Shown here in pieces: positions 57,146 to 64,000 of a stretch of DNA of 64,000 nucleotides; position 1 is the first letter of the stretch, and every line of letters begins with the position of its first letter. The stretch covers positions 806,001 through 870,000 of the forward strand of contig NZ_FNQB01000003.1 in the NCBI RefSeq assembly GCF_900107455.1. The letters run 5' to 3'. This DNA comes from Asanoa ishikariensis (GTDB taxonomy: Bacteria; Actinomycetota; Actinomycetes; Mycobacteriales; Micromonosporaceae). The notes under the pieces were generated by a model, which saw only the letters and a list, made by a program, of their open reading frames with translations, did not search any database and was not told the DNA's origin. Both the position numbers and the translations under genes were made by a program.

Positions 57146-58332
57146 CGGTTGACCTTCGACTGGTCGTACCAGATCACCGGGGCCGGTTGGTCTTCCGTGG
57201 GCAGCGACTCCGCGAACTGGGTCGTCACGTTGAGGTGGTCGGCGACGACCTTGGCCGGGTTCGAGGCCAGCCATTTGTTCGCGGAGATGTCCGAGTACTC
57301 GGGGTGCTTGAACACCTCGATGAAGATGAGCTTCTCGTCGCCGATGTTCTGCACGTAGTGGCCGGCGACGAACGGCACGATGCCGACGTCGCCCGCGGTG
57401 AAGTCGAAGGTGCGCGCGATGCCGTTGGAGTTGAAGATGGTCATCCGCGCCTTGCCCTGGATGTAGTACTGCCACTCCGCGGCCTTCGGGTGCCAGTGCA
57501 GTTCGCGCATGCCGCCGGGCTCGACCTCGACGAACGCCGCGGAGATCGTCTTGGCGGCCGGGAACACGTTGACGTCGACGATGCGTACCCGCCCGGCCTC
57601 GGACTCGATCGGCTTGACGGTCTCCATGTGCAGCGTGAACGGCGACGGCACCTTGCCCTGCGCTGTCGGCCGGTCGACCTCGGCCATCGGTCCGGGCAGG
57701 TCGGCCGAGAAGATGTACTTCTGGGTCTTCGGGAAGACGTCGATCTCGGCCACGGTCTTCTTCAGGTTGGCGGCCACCACGTCCTGCGGCATGTGCGCGA
57801 ACCAGTCGGACAGCAGGAACGTGAAGTTCTCGGAGAAGTCGGCGTCACTGAAGACGAGCAGGAACTCGACGCCGTCCTCGAGACCCTGGATCGAGTGCGG
57901 CAGGCCGGCCTCGAAGTTCCACAGGTCGCCCGCCTTGACCTCGTCGATGAAGGAACGGCCGTGCTCGTCGATCGCGGTCAACCGGCAGCTACCGACGAGC
58001 ACGAGGCCCCATTCGGCCTCCTTGTGCCAGTGCAGCTCCCGGTACGCGCCGGGCTCGAGGGCCATGTTCACGCCGGCCAGGTCGAGCGACGCCGGGATCT
58101 CCCGGTTCGTGACCTCGCGGGTCCAGCCCCCTTTCTCCAGCCGCTGGTGCGCGTCGGAGAACGAGAACTTCATGTTGGGCATGGTGCCGTTGTCGGTCGG
58201 CGGCGGGACGAGGATGTCGGGGTTCTCCCGGTCGCGGTGGATGTCCCGAGGCCCGAGGTCAAGCCACCCCTTGCCGTCGGACGTCCTCATCGGGTGCGGA
58301 ACGGTCTCGACATCGGCCACAGTGGTCTCCAT
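57142..58332 (-). CDS. Oxalate decarboxylase (bicupin)
   Basis: 396 residues. Two cupin domains each supply a complete Mn site: H101, H103, E107 and H146 in the first (HWHKEAEWG; GLPHSIQG) and H279, H281, E286 and H325 in the second (HWHPKAAEWQYY; GHYVQN). All positions correspond to the Bacillus subtilis OxdC ligands shifted by six. The active-site lid at 167-171 reads SENFT, keeping the proton-donor Glu (E168; OxdC Glu162) but with Phe in place of the Ser of SENST. The enzyme converts oxalate to formate and CO2. No signal peptide. It is divergent from a Mn importer. Confidence 0.92.
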   Translation of the reverse strand: METTVADVETVPHPMRTSDGKGWLDLGPRDIHRDRENPDILVPPPTDNGTMPNMKFSFSDAHQRLEKGGWTREVTNREIPASLDLAGVNMALEPGAYRELHWHKEAEWGLVLVGSCRLTAIDEHGRSFIDEVKAGDLWNFEAGLPHSIQGLEDGVEFLLVFSDADFSENFTFLLSDWFAHMPQDVVAANLKKTVAEIDVFPKTQKYIFSADLPGPMAEVDRPTAQGKVPSPFTLHMETVKPIESEAGRVRIVDVNVFPAAKTISAAFVEVEPGGMRELHWHPKAAEWQYYIQGKARMTIFNSNGIARTFDFTAGDVGIVPFVAGHYVQNIGDEKLIFIEVFKHPEYSDISANKWLASNPAKVVADHLNVTTQFAESLPTEDQPAPVIWYDQSKVNR

Positions 58333-58407
58333 CCCCGTCGGTCGCCTGCCTTTCCACTCTAGAAACGCGAGGGGCGGTCGTTACTGAAGTTGGCGTAAAT
58401 CGCCCAT

Positions 58408-58421
58408 TTCGGCCCGCCGAA
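58408..58421. promoter_or_regulatory. Predicted metal-regulator operator 1
   Basis: TTCGGCCCGCCGAA: 6-bp arms, no mismatch. It coincides with the expected -35 position of the Mn importer promoter and lies in the spacer shared with oxalate decarboxylase. Confidence 0.55.
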
Positions 58422-58440
58422 CTGTCCGGTTTCATACTGT

Positions 58441-58456
58441 TTTCGGTATGCCGAAA
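58441..58456. promoter_or_regulatory. Predicted metal-regulator operator 2, overlapping the start codon
   Basis: TTTCGGTATGCCGAAA is a perfect inverted repeat (6-bp arms around TATG) that contains the ATG of the Mn-binding protein gene (58448). It has the same core as operator 1, 34 bp downstream. A -10-like TACTGT (58435-58440) lies between them. Binding at both would block transcription; the natural candidate is the DtxR-family protein encoded at the end of this operon. Confidence 0.6.
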
Positions 58457-59350
58457 CTGCGCGTGGTCGCGCTGCTCGCCCTGGCCGGCGTGCTGTCCGG
58501 CTGCGCCGTGAGCCGCTCGGAAGACCCCCGGCCGGTCGTGCTGACGACGTTCACGGTGCTGGCGGACATCGCGCGGGTCGTGGCCGGCGACCACCTGCGG
58601 GTCGAGTCGATCACGAAGGTCGGCGCGGAGATCCACGGGTACGAGCCGACGCCCGGTGACGTCGCGAAGGCCTCGGACGCCGACCTGATCCTGGACAACG
58701 GCCTCAACCTGGAGCTGTGGTTCGCGAAGTTCGTCCAGTCCGCGGACGTGCCGCACGTGGTGGTGACCGAGGGCGTGCCGGCCATGGACATCACCGAGGA
58801 CGCGTACGCCGGGAAGCCCAACCCGCACGCCTGGATGAGCCCACGCAACGTCCAGGTCTACGTGGACAACATGGCCGCCGCGTTCGGTGAGCTGGCGCCG
58901 GCACACGCGGCGGACTTCCGCGCGAACGGTCTCGCCTACCAGAAGGAGCTTGCAGGCGTGCACGACGGACTCATAACACGGCTGTCGACGGTGCCGGCCG
59001 ACCAGCGGGCGCTGGTGACGTGCGAAGGCGCGTTCTCTTACCTCGCCCGCGACGCCGGACTCGCCGAGCGCTACATCTGGCCCGTGAACGCGGAGCAGCA
59101 GGCCACACCGCAGCAACTCGCGGCAACGATCGAGTTCGTCCGTACCAAGCGGGTCCCGGCGGTCTTCTGCGAGTCGACAGTGTCCGACCGCCCGATGCGG
59201 CAGGTCGTGGAGGCCTCTGGCGCCCGGTTCGGCGGCACGCTCTACGTGGACTCGCTGTCGGCCGCGGACGGACCCGTGCCGACCTATCTCGACCTGATCC
59301 GCTACGACACCGACCTGATCGTCGCCGCGCTGACCGGGTCCGCCGCGTGA
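58448..59350 (+). CDS. Manganese/iron-type metal ABC transporter substrate-binding lipoprotein
   Basis: 300 residues; lipobox LSGC with Cys19. Cluster A-I fold with metal ligands H63 (IHGYEPTP), H127 (NPHAWMSP), E193 (TCEGAFSY) and D268 (YVDSLS). A His-His-Glu-Asp set, with Glu rather than His third and no His-rich loop, points to Mn(II) (or Fe) and not Zn (family knowledge). It is the first gene of a four-gene operon (GTGA/ATGA overlaps) ending in its own DtxR-type regulator. Confidence 0.88.
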   Translation: MPKLRVVALLALAGVLSGCAVSRSEDPRPVVLTTFTVLADIARVVAGDHLRVESITKVGAEIHGYEPTPGDVAKASDADLILDNGLNLELWFAKFVQSADVPHVVVTEGVPAMDITEDAYAGKPNPHAWMSPRNVQVYVDNMAAAFGELAPAHAADFRANGLAYQKELAGVHDGLITRLSTVPADQRALVTCEGAFSYLARDAGLAERYIWPVNAEQQATPQQLAATIEFVRTKRVPAVFCESTVSDRPMRQVVEASGARFGGTLYVDSLSAADGPVPTYLDLIRYDTDLIVAALTGSAA

Positions 59351-60045
59351 TCCGGGTCGAGCACGTCGTCGCGCGCTACGGCGAGGTCCTCGCACTCGAC
59401 GACGTCTCGCTGTCCATCCGACCCGGGCTGGTCACCGGCCTGGTCGGGATGAATGGGTCGGGCAAGTCGACCCTGTTCAAGACCCTCATGGGTCTCGTCA
59501 AGCCGGAACGCGGCCGGGTGCTGCGCGGCCCCGGGTCGATCGGGTACGTGCCGCAGAGCGAGCACGTCGACTGGGCCTTCCCGGTCAGCGTCCGCGACGT
59601 CGTGATGATGGGCCGCTACGGAAGCCTGGGCCTGACCCGGCGGCCACGTGCGGCCGACCACCGCGCGGTCGCGGACGCCCTCGCCCGGGTCGAGCTCACC
59701 GACCACGCCGAGCGGCAGATCGGCCAGCTCTCCGGCGGGCAGCGCAAACGGACGTTCGTGGCCCGGGGCATCGCCCAGGACGCGCGGATCCTGCTGCTGG
59801 ACGAGCCGTTCGCCGGCGTCGACAAACGCTCCGAGGCGACCATCGTCCGGCTGCTGCGGGAGCTCGCCGCGGACGGCCGGACCGTCCTGGTCTCCACCCA
59901 CGACCTGCACGCACTGCCCCGGTTGGCCGACGACGTGGTTTTGCTGCTGCGCCGGGTGCTGTTCCACGGCCCGGTCGACGAGGCGCTGCGGCCGGAGAAC
60001 CTGGCCCGCGCGTTCGGGCTCGACGTGTTCGAAGGAGTCGCATGA
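59347..60045 (+). CDS. Metal ABC transporter ATP-binding protein
   Basis: 232 residues from GTG 59347, coupled to the upstream stop; the open frame extends further upstream but only as an overlap with the binding-protein gene. Walker A GMNGSGKST, Q-loop YVPQSEHVDW (a hallmark of Mn/Zn ATPases), signature LSGGQRKRTFVARGI, Walker B LLLDEPFAGVD and H-loop STHDLHAL. Confidence 0.9.
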   Translation: MIRVEHVVARYGEVLALDDVSLSIRPGLVTGLVGMNGSGKSTLFKTLMGLVKPERGRVLRGPGSIGYVPQSEHVDWAFPVSVRDVVMMGRYGSLGLTRRPRAADHRAVADALARVELTDHAERQIGQLSGGQRKRTFVARGIAQDARILLLDEPFAGVDKRSEATIVRLLRELAADGRTVLVSTHDLHALPRLADDVVLLLRRVLFHGPVDEALRPENLARAFGLDVFEGVA

Positions 60046-60890
60046 GGGTGATCATCGAGCCGCTCCAGTACGACTTCATGGTCCGCGCCCTCGTCACCAC
60101 CGTGATCGCCGCGGTCGTCTGCGCGCTGCTGTCCTGCTGGCTCGTTCTCGTCGGCTGGTCGCTGATGGGAGACGCGGTGTCGCACGCCGTCCTGCCGGGC
60201 GTGGTCATCGCGTACGTCGTCGGCGCCCCGTTCGCCGTCGGCGCACTGGTGTTCGGCTTTCTGGCCGTGGCGCTGATCGGCGCGATCCGCAACACCAGCC
60301 GGGTCAAGGAGGACGCCGCGATCGGGATCGTCTTCACCAGCCTGTTCGCGCTCGGGCTCGTCCTGATCTCCGTCACGCCCAGCCAGACCGACCTGAACCA
60401 CATCATCTTCGGCAACATCCTCGGCGTCTCGGGCACCGACCTGGCCCAGATCTGCGTGCTCGCCGCCGGCGCCTTCGCGGTGCTCGTGCTCAAGCGCCGC
60501 GACTTCACGCTGTACGCCTTCGACCCGACGCACGCGCTGGTGATCGGCCTGCGCCCTCGGCTGCTGGGCGGGCTGCTGCTCGCGATCCTCGCCCTCACCG
60601 CGGTGGTCGCGTTGCAGGTCGTCGGCGTGATCCTGGTCGTCGCCATGCTGATCATCCCGGGCGCGACCGCCTACCTGCTCACCGACCGGTTCGGCCGGAT
60701 GCTGCTCATCGCGCCGACCCTCGCCGCCACCACCTCGGTGCTCGGCATCTACCTCAGCTACTGGCTCGACGCTGCCTCCGGCGGACTGGTCGTGGTGGTC
60801 CAGGGCGCGCTGTTCACGGCCGTCTACCTGCTCAGTCCTCGGCACGGCCTGCTCGGCCGCGCGCGGCGTCGCCAACTGGTCAACGCATGA
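60042..60890 (+). CDS. Metal ABC transporter permease
   Basis: 282 residues with about eight membrane segments: LVTTVIAAVVCALLSCWLVLVGWSLMGDAVSHAVLPG near the N-terminus (the GDAVSHAVLPG loop is typical of ABC-3 permeases), then HIIFGNILGVS and VVGVILVVAMLIIPGATAYLLTDRF. It is the MntB/ZnuB-type channel, overlapping its neighbours by 4 bp on each side. Confidence 0.9.
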   Translation: MRVIIEPLQYDFMVRALVTTVIAAVVCALLSCWLVLVGWSLMGDAVSHAVLPGVVIAYVVGAPFAVGALVFGFLAVALIGAIRNTSRVKEDAAIGIVFTSLFALGLVLISVTPSQTDLNHIIFGNILGVSGTDLAQICVLAAGAFAVLVLKRRDFTLYAFDPTHALVIGLRPRLLGGLLLAILALTAVVALQVVGVILVVAMLIIPGATAYLLTDRFGRMLLIAPTLAATTSVLGIYLSYWLDAASGGLVVVVQGALFTAVYLLSPRHGLLGRARRRQLVNA

Positions 60891-61996
60891 CGGCCACCGA
60901 GAACTACCTGAAGGCGGCCTTCAACGCGCGCGAGTGGTCCGACCGGCCGGTCACCGTCGGCCTGCTCGCGTCCGTGCTCGGCCTGTCGCCCTCGTCCGCG
61001 TCGGAGCAGGTCCGCAAGCTCACCGACCGCGGGCTGTTCACCCACGCCCGCTACGGCGCGATCGAGCTCACCCCCGAGGGCCACCGCATCGCGCTGGCGA
61101 TGGTCCGCAAACACCGCATCGTCGAGACCTTCCTGGTGGAGCACCTCGGGTACGGCTGGGACGAGGTGCACGACGAGGCCGAAGCGCTCGAACACGCCGT
61201 CAGCGACCTGTTCGTCGAGCGCCTGGCGCGGCGCCTCGGCTCGCCGACCCACGACCCGCACGGCGACCCGATCCCCGGACCCGACGGCACCCTCCCCGAC
61301 GACCAGCAGCAACTCCTCGACACGGTGCCAGCCGGCTGCCGGGTGCGGGTGGCCCGCGTCTGGGACGACGACCCCGCGCTGCTGCGCCACCTCGACGACC
61401 TGGGCATCACCATCGGCACCGTCCTGACTGTCCTGGCCCGCGCCGGCGGCACGGTAGAGGTCAACCGCGACGGCACACCGACCACCCTCGACTCGACGGC
61501 GGCACGGTCCATCCGCGTGGTGCTCCTGCCGCCGGACGTCGTGGCCGCCCCCGCACGCGCTGTCGTCCGCGCGTCCGACGTGATCCATGTCCGGCTGACC
61601 GACATCGCCGTCGAGGTCACCAACCGAACCCGGCAGCGGGTACGAATGCGCGTCACGCTGGGCTCCGCGACCGACGCGCACGCGGTGTTCGAGACGCGGC
61701 TCGGCCCCGACGAGTCCCACACGGAGCCGACCGACGCCGTGCCCGCGGTGGCCGCACTGACGCCACCCAGCGCGGTGCTCCGGCACTGGAGCCACGAGTC
61801 GGCCGAGGTCTACGAGGGAGGCGACCGGCGGATCGTGCGGGTCGAGACGTCGCTGCTCGACGCCGACGATCACGTCCTCGTCGCCCGCACCGACGAGCCG
61901 CCGAACGGCCTCTCGTTCTCGATCACCGCACGCGACCTCAAAGCGTTGGTCGCAGAGCCCTTCCGCTTCGCGCAGGCCGAAGGGGCCGCCGGCTAG
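60887..61996 (+). CDS. DtxR/MntR-family metalloregulator with an extra C-terminal domain
   Basis: 369 residues; about 220 is normal. Residues 1-65 form the winged helix (NYLKAAFNAREWSDRPVTVGLLASVLGLSPSSASEQVRKLTDRGLF) and 65-140 the dimerisation/metal domain (HRIVETFLVEHLGYGWDEVHDEAEALEHAVSD), followed by a FeoA/SH3-like domain to about 225 (PAGCRVRVARVWDDDPALLRHLDDLGITIGTVLTVL). The remaining ~145 residues (VIHVRLTDIAVEVTNRTRQRVRMRVTLGSATDAHAVFETRL...) look like a beta-sandwich that is not part of known DtxR proteins. It probably represses this operon when Mn is sufficient. Confidence 0.87.
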   Translation: MTATENYLKAAFNAREWSDRPVTVGLLASVLGLSPSSASEQVRKLTDRGLFTHARYGAIELTPEGHRIALAMVRKHRIVETFLVEHLGYGWDEVHDEAEALEHAVSDLFVERLARRLGSPTHDPHGDPIPGPDGTLPDDQQQLLDTVPAGCRVRVARVWDDDPALLRHLDDLGITIGTVLTVLARAGGTVEVNRDGTPTTLDSTAARSIRVVLLPPDVVAAPARAVVRASDVIHVRLTDIAVEVTNRTRQRVRMRVTLGSATDAHAVFETRLGPDESHTEPTDAVPAVAALTPPSAVLRHWSHESAEVYEGGDRRIVRVETSLLDADDHVLVARTDEPPNGLSFSITARDLKALVAEPFRFAQAEGAAG

Positions 61997-62008
61997 ACCC
62001 GGCCGCGC

Positions 62009-62065
62009 GCGTTAACAAGGGTCCCTTCCTATGCGGAAAGCGTTAACAAGGGGCCCTTCCTTGCA
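62009..62065. repeat. Interspersed palindromic repeat, two copies
   Basis: Two 26-bp units (62009-62034 and 62040-62065) begin GCGTTAACAAGGG and contain AAGGG(T/G)CCCTT, differing at a few bases; the unit spacing is 31 bp. They fill the gap between the convergent dtxR and nitronate monooxygenase genes. I recall this GTTAACAAGGGGCCCTTCCT-type repeat from Micromonosporaceae intergenic regions; that is recollection, not a search. Confidence 0.8.
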
Positions 62066-62069
62066 CTGT

Positions 62070-63092
62070 TCAGGCTCCGGCCGCCAGGCGGGCCAGGATG
62101 GTCCCGACCGGGTCGTCGGTGGCGTGGCGGAAGCCCGTGCCGGACCACAGGTGCACGCGTTCCGGGTCGCCGGCCGCGGCTGCCGCGCGGCGGATCGGGC
62201 GGGTCAGGGTGTGCAGCGCCGGGTAGCCCGCCGGGGCCACGGCGCTGTAGCGGTCCGTGAAGTCGTTGCGCAGCCCGCGGGCCGGGCGGCCCGTGAACGC
62301 CCGGGTGACCACGGTCGTCGTGCGGGCAGGGTCGGCCAGAGCGGCGCGGTGCGTGGCAGAGGTGCCGGCCTCCGCCGCACGCAGCAGGACTGTGCCGACC
62401 GCGACCAGCGTCGCGCCGGCACCCAGGGCGGCGGCCACGTCGGCGGCGGTGCCCACACCGCCCGCCGCGATCACCGGCAGCGGCACGGCCGCGCGGATCT
62501 CCGCGACCAGGGCCGGCAGCGGCACCACCGGCACCGGCAGGTCCGGTGTGAACGTGCCCGAGTGGCCCCCAGCGGCGGCGGCCTGGACGACCAGCACGTC
62601 CAGGCCGGCCTCGGCGGCCGCCCGGGCCTCGGTCACCGAGGTCACCGTCTGGGCCAGCGCCGCACCGGTCGCCCGGAGCAGCGCCAGGTCGGCCGCCGGT
62701 GGCAGGCCGAAGGTGAAGCTGACCAGCGGGACCGGCCACTGGCGGAGCACTTCCAGCTTGTCCCGCCAGGCGTCGTCGTCCTCCACCGGGTCGGGCGGCA
62801 AACCCACCCCGAACCGCGCGGCCTCGGTTGCGAGCAGCGCGGCGTAGTCCCGGTAGGCGGCCGCGTCGACCGGCACCGTGTTGGGCGCGAACAGGTTGAC
62901 CCCGAACGGCACCCCGGCGGCGGTGACCGTGGCGATCTCCTCCGCGAACGCCGTCGGCGGTTGGTATCCGCCGGCGAGGAAGCCCATCCCGCCCGCCCGG
63001 CCGGCGGCGACCACGAAGGCCGGTGTGCCGGGACCGCCGGCCATCGGTGCGGCGATGACCGGCAGCGCCAGGTCGGGCAGGACCGTCGTCAC
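62070..63092 (-). CDS. Nitronate monooxygenase family protein
   Basis: 340 residues from GTG 63092, overlapping the aminopeptidase stop (GTGA). FMN-dependent TIM barrel: LALPVIAAPMAGGPGTPAFVVAAGRAGGMGFLAGGY, VPFGVNLFAPNT, VSFTFGLP, VVQAAAAGGHSGTF (FMN phosphate site and the conserved GGH), PVIAAGGVGTAADVAAALGAGATLVAVGT. It oxidises alkyl nitronates such as propionate-3-nitronate. Annotated members also act as 2-nitropropane dioxygenases. Confidence 0.88.
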   Translation of the reverse strand: MTTVLPDLALPVIAAPMAGGPGTPAFVVAAGRAGGMGFLAGGYQPPTAFAEEIATVTAAGVPFGVNLFAPNTVPVDAAAYRDYAALLATEAARFGVGLPPDPVEDDDAWRDKLEVLRQWPVPLVSFTFGLPPAADLALLRATGAALAQTVTSVTEARAAAEAGLDVLVVQAAAAGGHSGTFTPDLPVPVVPLPALVAEIRAAVPLPVIAAGGVGTAADVAAALGAGATLVAVGTVLLRAAEAGTSATHRAALADPARTTTVVTRAFTGRPARGLRNDFTDRYSAVAPAGYPALHTLTRPIRRAAAAAGDPERVHLWSGTGFRHATDDPVGTILARLAAGA

Positions 63093-64000
63093 CAGGCGGT
63101 CGGCTTCGACGGCTGGTAGAGCCAGGTCTGGAAGAACGCGTCGAGCTGCTGGTGGCCGCGCTTCTCGGCCAGCCGGATGAAGTCGGCGGTGGTGACGTTG
63201 CCGTCGCGGTTGTGTGCGTACCAGTCGCGGAGCAGGGCGAAGAACGCCTTGTCACCGATCTTCACGCGCAGTGCCTGGAGTGTCATCGCACCTCGATCGT
63301 AGACCGGGGAGCTGAACATGACGGCCGGTCCGCCGACGTTGGCCGGTGGGCGGGTCCAGAACGAGCTCGTCGCCGGGCGGGCGAAGGAGGCGTCGAACGA
63401 CTGCTGCGCGGTGTCGCCGCCGTGCCGCTCGTCGTAGATCCACTCGGAGAAGGCCGCGAAGCCCTCGTTGAGCCAGATGTCCTGCCACACCGTCAGGGTC
63501 ACGCTGTTGCCGAACCACTGGTGGGCGATCTCGTGCACCACGGTGCCCGCGCCCGGCGTCTCGTCGTACTGCGACTTGGTCTGCGACTCGAGTGCGTAGC
63601 CGACCTCGGGCGCGTGGTCGACGATGCCGCCGCCGCTGCTGAACGGGTACGGCCCGTACAGCTTCGAGAAGAACGTGATGACCTCGGCCTCGGCGGCGAG
63701 CCGGTCGAACGCGCCCTTGGGCACCTCGACGGGGTCGACCGCGTGGTAGAGCGGGATCCGGCCGACCTTGCTGACGCGTAGCTCGAACACGCCGTTGGTG
63801 GCGGTGGCCAGGTACGTCGCCATCGGCGAGTCCTCGCGCCAGCGCCAGGTGGTCTTGCCCTTGTGGTCGTGCTTGCCGACCAGCCGCCCGTTGCCGATCG
63901 CGGTGATCCCCTTGGGCACGGTGATCGCGAAGTCGAACGTCGCCTTGTCACGTGGGTTGTCGTTGGCCGGGTACCAGCCCGGCGAGCCCTGCGGCTCGTT
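63089..64000 (-). CDS. M1 family zinc aminopeptidase (5' part outside window)
   Basis: The last 303 residues are present; the gene continues beyond the window's right edge. HEIAHQWFGN supplies the HExxH zinc motif and the third ligand Glu lies in WLNEGFAAFSEW; the GxMEN exopeptidase motif is not recognisable in this part (EVGYALESQTK occupies the site). It resembles secreted actinomycete M1 peptidases. It overlaps the nitronate monooxygenase gene by 4 bp. Confidence 0.9.
   Translation of the reverse strand, partial: NEPQGSPGWYPANDNPRDKATFDFAITVPKGITAIGNGRLVGKHDHKGKTTWRWREDSPMATYLATATNGVFELRVSKVGRIPLYHAVDPVEVPKGAFDRLAAEAEVITFFSKLYGPYPFSSGGGIVDHAPEVGYALESQTKSQYDETPGAGTVVHEIAHQWFGNSVTLTVWQDIWLNEGFAAFSEWIYDERHGGDTAQQSFDASFARPATSSFWTRPPANVGGPAVMFSSPVYDRGAMTLQALRVKIGDKAFFALLRDWYAHNRDGNVTTADFIRLAEKRGHQQLDAFFQTWLYQPSKPTAW

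Overview
The window is high-GC, densely packed DNA with frequent GTG/TTG starts, many 4-bp ATGA/GTGA gene overlaps, Tat and lipoprotein signals, and -10 boxes placed a few bases before start codons. This is typical of Actinomycetota. Two copies of a GTTAACAAGG(G/T)... palindromic interspersed repeat near 62.0 kb resemble a repeat I associate with Micromonosporaceae, so a Micromonospora-like actinomycete is my best guess (inference). No tRNA, rRNA, CRISPR array, insertion sequence or prophage was recognised.

Layout. 0-2.5 kb: end of an aryl/acyl-CoA ligase and a fused flavin hydroxylase/Old-Yellow-Enzyme protein of the 2-aminobenzoyl-CoA / salicylyl-CoA type. 2.6-6.1 kb: minus-strand hypothetical genes and a membrane-anchored M16 protease with an operonic partner. 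6.2-30.2 kb: one large divergent methyl-catabolism locus. 30.3-33.4 kb: small hypothetical and secreted proteins, including an S15 peptidase. 33.5-46.4 kb: alpha-galactoside uptake, hydrolysis and De Ley-Doudoroff galactose catabolism. 46.6-48 kb: a hypothetical gene and a decayed region. 48.1-56.7 kb: an XRE/NB-ARC/TPR regulator, a DedA protein, a Tat-exported DUF839/PhoX-like protein, and a TetR-SDR-MFS-membrane protein group. 56.7-62 kb: a Mn-type oxalate decarboxylase operon divergent from a Mn-type ABC importer with its own DtxR-family regulator. 62-64 kb: nitronate monooxygenase and a partial M1 aminopeptidase.

The most interesting system is at 6.2-30.2 kb. On the minus strand lie a non-pyrrolysine MttB-family methyltransferase, a ProVWX betaine-type importer, dimethylglycine oxidase, heterotetrameric sarcosine oxidase (soxBDAG), choline dehydrogenase and a MetF-like reductase. 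On the plus strand, divergent from mttB, lie an IclR regulator, a corrinoid protein, an MtrH/MtgA-like pterin methyltransferase, a RACo-type corrinoid reactivase, a DUF1638 protein and a second ABC importer. Together they suggest choline to glycine betaine, corrinoid-dependent removal of the first methyl to tetrahydrofolate, then oxidative removal of the second and third by DMGO and SoxBDAG. MetF would convert methyl-THF to methylene-THF. A corrinoid route of the kind known from anaerobes is thus wired into oxygen-using amine oxidases. Betaine aldehyde dehydrogenase, BHMT and the Rieske demethylase GbcAB are absent from the window.

The galactoside locus encodes an MsmEFG-type importer, GH36 and GH97 glycosidases, a mutarotase-like protein, an SDR (probable galactose dehydrogenase), galactonate dehydratase, a PfkB kinase and a KDPG/KDPGal aldolase, with an AraC regulator in the middle. 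This is a complete non-Leloir route to pyruvate and glyceraldehyde-3-phosphate. The Mn importer carries two near-identical inverted repeats (TTCGGyNNGCCGAA) at its promoter and start codon, in the spacer shared with oxalate decarboxylase, an enzyme family that needs Mn.
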